Part shown: positions 12,699 through 13,731 of the stretch, one piece after another
How positions within the stretch are numbered: the stretch's first letter is position 1
Layout: the number at the start of each line of letters is the position of its first letter
Assembly (NCBI GenBank): GCA_003162995.1
Contig: PLUZ01000382.1
Location: forward strand, 1-13,731
DNA: 13,731 bases
Source: Methylocapsa sp.
Lineage (GTDB): Bacteria > Pseudomonadota > Alphaproteobacteria > Rhizobiales > Beijerinckiaceae
Direction of reading: 5' to 3'
Program-made: the position numbers and the translations under genes
Notes under the pieces: generated by a model
What the model saw: the letters and a program-made list of their open reading frames with translations, nothing else
What the model was told of the DNA's origin: nothing
The model's database searches: none

Positions 12699-13731
12699 TT
12701 ACAGCCTCGCGAGATAGGGTTCGAGTGCAACAAGACTTTCGAGATTATGCGCGGGTGCGAAGAGGTCGATGAAAGGCAAGGCCGCCTTCATGCCGCGCGC
12801 CTCGGGCGCATAGTCCTGCCAGCCGAGCATCGGATTCAGCCATGCGATGCGGCGGCAGCGCCGGCGCAGGAGATGCATTTCAGCAGCGAGCCGGGCTGGT
12901 TCGCCGGTGTCGTAGCCATCCGAGACGATCATGACAGCGGTTCGCGAATGAATCACGCGGCGGGCATGCCAGCGGTTGAAGGTGGCAAGGCTGTCTCCTA
13001 TCCGCGTGCCGCCGCCCATGCCGGTCGCGACGAGCGAGAGACGCTCCACAGCACGCGTCACATCTTTTTCGCGCAGAGCTGGCGAGATATGGATGAGACG
13101 TGTGTGGAAAACAAAGGCCTCGGCCTCGAAAAACGCATCCAGCACGCCATGCATGAAGCGCAGAAACACCGGCGCGTAGAGGCTCATGGAGCCGGACGCA
13201 TCGAGCAGAATGACGAGCCGCAGCGGCTTGTCCTTGCGGCGGCGGCGGAGGAGCTCGATTGGCGTGCCGCCATAAGGAATGCTGCGGTGGATCGTGCGGC
13301 GGAAGTCGAGGCGCCCGCGCGAGCGATGGGCCCGGTGGCGCCGGGTCAAGCGCACGCGCATCGAACGGGCGAGCCGTTCGGCCAAAGCATAGGCTGCTTC
13401 AACCTCGGCCGGATCTGTCATGTGGCGAAAATCGGTCTTGGCAAGTCTCTCCGCCCGGGAGGCGCCTTCACGGCGGCCTCGCCCATCGGCCGCGGCGGCA
13501 GCCGCCTGGTCGGACACACGCTCGGCCCGGTCGGGTTCGCCGGCTATGGCAAGGGGATCGTTGGCCGCAGTGGAGCGGCTCGGCGCGGCCTGGCGGTCAC
13601 TCGCCGAGCCACTGGTGCGCAGCACGGGCTTGACCCCTCGCCCGAGCCAAAAGGCAGCGAAGATCTCGTCGAATTTTTCCCAGTCGGAGCGGCGGCCGCA
13701 GAACAGCGCCCGGAATGCAGGGCGTAGCCGC
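12699..13731 (-). CDS. coxE: CoxE-like VWA-domain protein (MIDAS), 5' end outside the window
   Basis: The visible part is 343 residues. The frame stays open past the GTG at 13625 to the window edge, and that extra sequence is clearly coding, containing CGRRSDWEKFDEIFAAFWLG, the CoxE N-terminal type. The true start therefore lies right of 13731. Seen (numbering from the first visible complete codon): a low-complexity Ala/Arg/Ser-rich linker about 36-95, then a VWA domain from about 165. Its MIDAS motif is Asp177-x-Ser179-x-Ser181 in LDASGSMS, with Thr242 in GGGTRIG and Asp271 in SDGYDTG. Known: CoxE belongs to the VWA proteins that pair with MoxR-type AAA+ ATPases such as CoxD. In carboxydotrophs it is needed for copper and sulfur insertion in CO dehydrogenase. 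Inference: coxD lies next door upstream, off the window. First visible gene of the operon. Confidence 0.92.
   Translation of the reverse strand, partial: RLRPAFRALFCGRRSDWEKFDEIFAAFWLGRGVKPVLRTSGSASDRQAAPSRSTAANDPLAIAGEPDRAERVSDQAAAAAADGRGRREGASRAERLAKTDFRHMTDPAEVEAAYALAERLARSMRVRLTRRHRAHRSRGRLDFRRTIHRSIPYGGTPIELLRRRRKDKPLRLVILLDASGSMSLYAPVFLRFMHGVLDAFFEAEAFVFHTRLIHISPALREKDVTRAVERLSLVATGMGGGTRIGDSLATFNRWHARRVIHSRTAVMIVSDGYDTGEPARLAAEMHLLRRRCRRIAWLNPMLGWQDYAPEARGMKAALPFIDLFAPAHNLESLVALEPYLARL

Noticed and set aside
11761..12717. A 318-codon plus-strand open frame
   Set aside because: It is antisense to coxF and the start of coxG; there is no family signal and the real genes explain the region.
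12747..13727. A 326-codon plus-strand open frame
   Set aside because: It is antisense to coxE, whose MIDAS motif and N-terminal family sequence are unambiguous.
1..13731. CRISPR arrays, tRNA or rRNA genes, insertion sequences, riboswitches
   Set aside because: No regularly spaced repeats, transposase motifs, tRNA arm patterns or known aptamer signatures were seen on reading through; covariance-model searches could not be run.

Overview
The window reads as chromosomal DNA of a GC-rich alphaproteobacterium, most likely a member of the Hyphomicrobiales (Rhizobiales). The basis is an Amt/GlnK-type ammonium transporter tail, an aerobic CO dehydrogenase (cox) maturation cluster in Oligotropha-like gene order, a heme-c sensor cyclase, and a dispersed intergenic palindrome of a kind familiar from that order. 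A Beijerinckiaceae-like methylotroph or carboxydotroph relative would fit, but the genus is a guess. No tRNA, rRNA, CRISPR array, transposase or integrase was recognised.

Layout, left to right. (1) 1-228, plus strand: C-terminal end of an ammonium transporter. It converges on a minus-strand secreted sedolisin-like (S53) protease at 500-1783. Between them lies a 42-bp near-perfect palindrome whose core resembles a ParB parS site. (2) 2097-4306, minus strand: a YidB/DUF937 protein and a membrane-bound class III adenylate cyclase whose sensor domain carries a CxxCH heme c motif. (3) 4598-6391, minus strand: an exported PQQ-type sugar (sorbosone-like) dehydrogenase fused to a cytochrome c domain. 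(4) 6392-8420: a sparse, poorly conserved stretch with a small secreted protein, a 157-residue tail-anchored-looking protein, a 52-residue membrane peptide, and two weak ORF-like segments that may be remnants.

(5) 8421 to the right edge, minus strand: a compact six-gene operon transcribed right to left. It encodes coxE (VWA protein, 5' end outside the window), coxF (XdhC family), coxG (SRPBCC membrane-recruitment protein), coxI (second XdhC family member), a molybdopterin-binding protein and a MocA-type cytidylyltransferase. Gaps are 2, 12 and 61 nt, followed by 4-nt and 8-nt overlaps. Together these genes make, protect, insert and mature the molybdopterin-cytosine-dinucleotide / Cu-S-Mo cofactor of an aerobic molybdenum CO dehydrogenase or close relative, and help dock the enzyme at the membrane. 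The structural genes (coxM/S/L) and the coxD ATPase are not in the window and are expected beyond position 13731.

Points most worth a second look: the periplasmic heme-c adenylate cyclase; the molybdopterin-binding and MocA domains as two overlapping genes rather than the single fused protein I know from relatives; a Cys/His-rich tail on CoxG; the sedolisin's short propeptide and apparently lost calcium ligands; and the parS-like palindrome.
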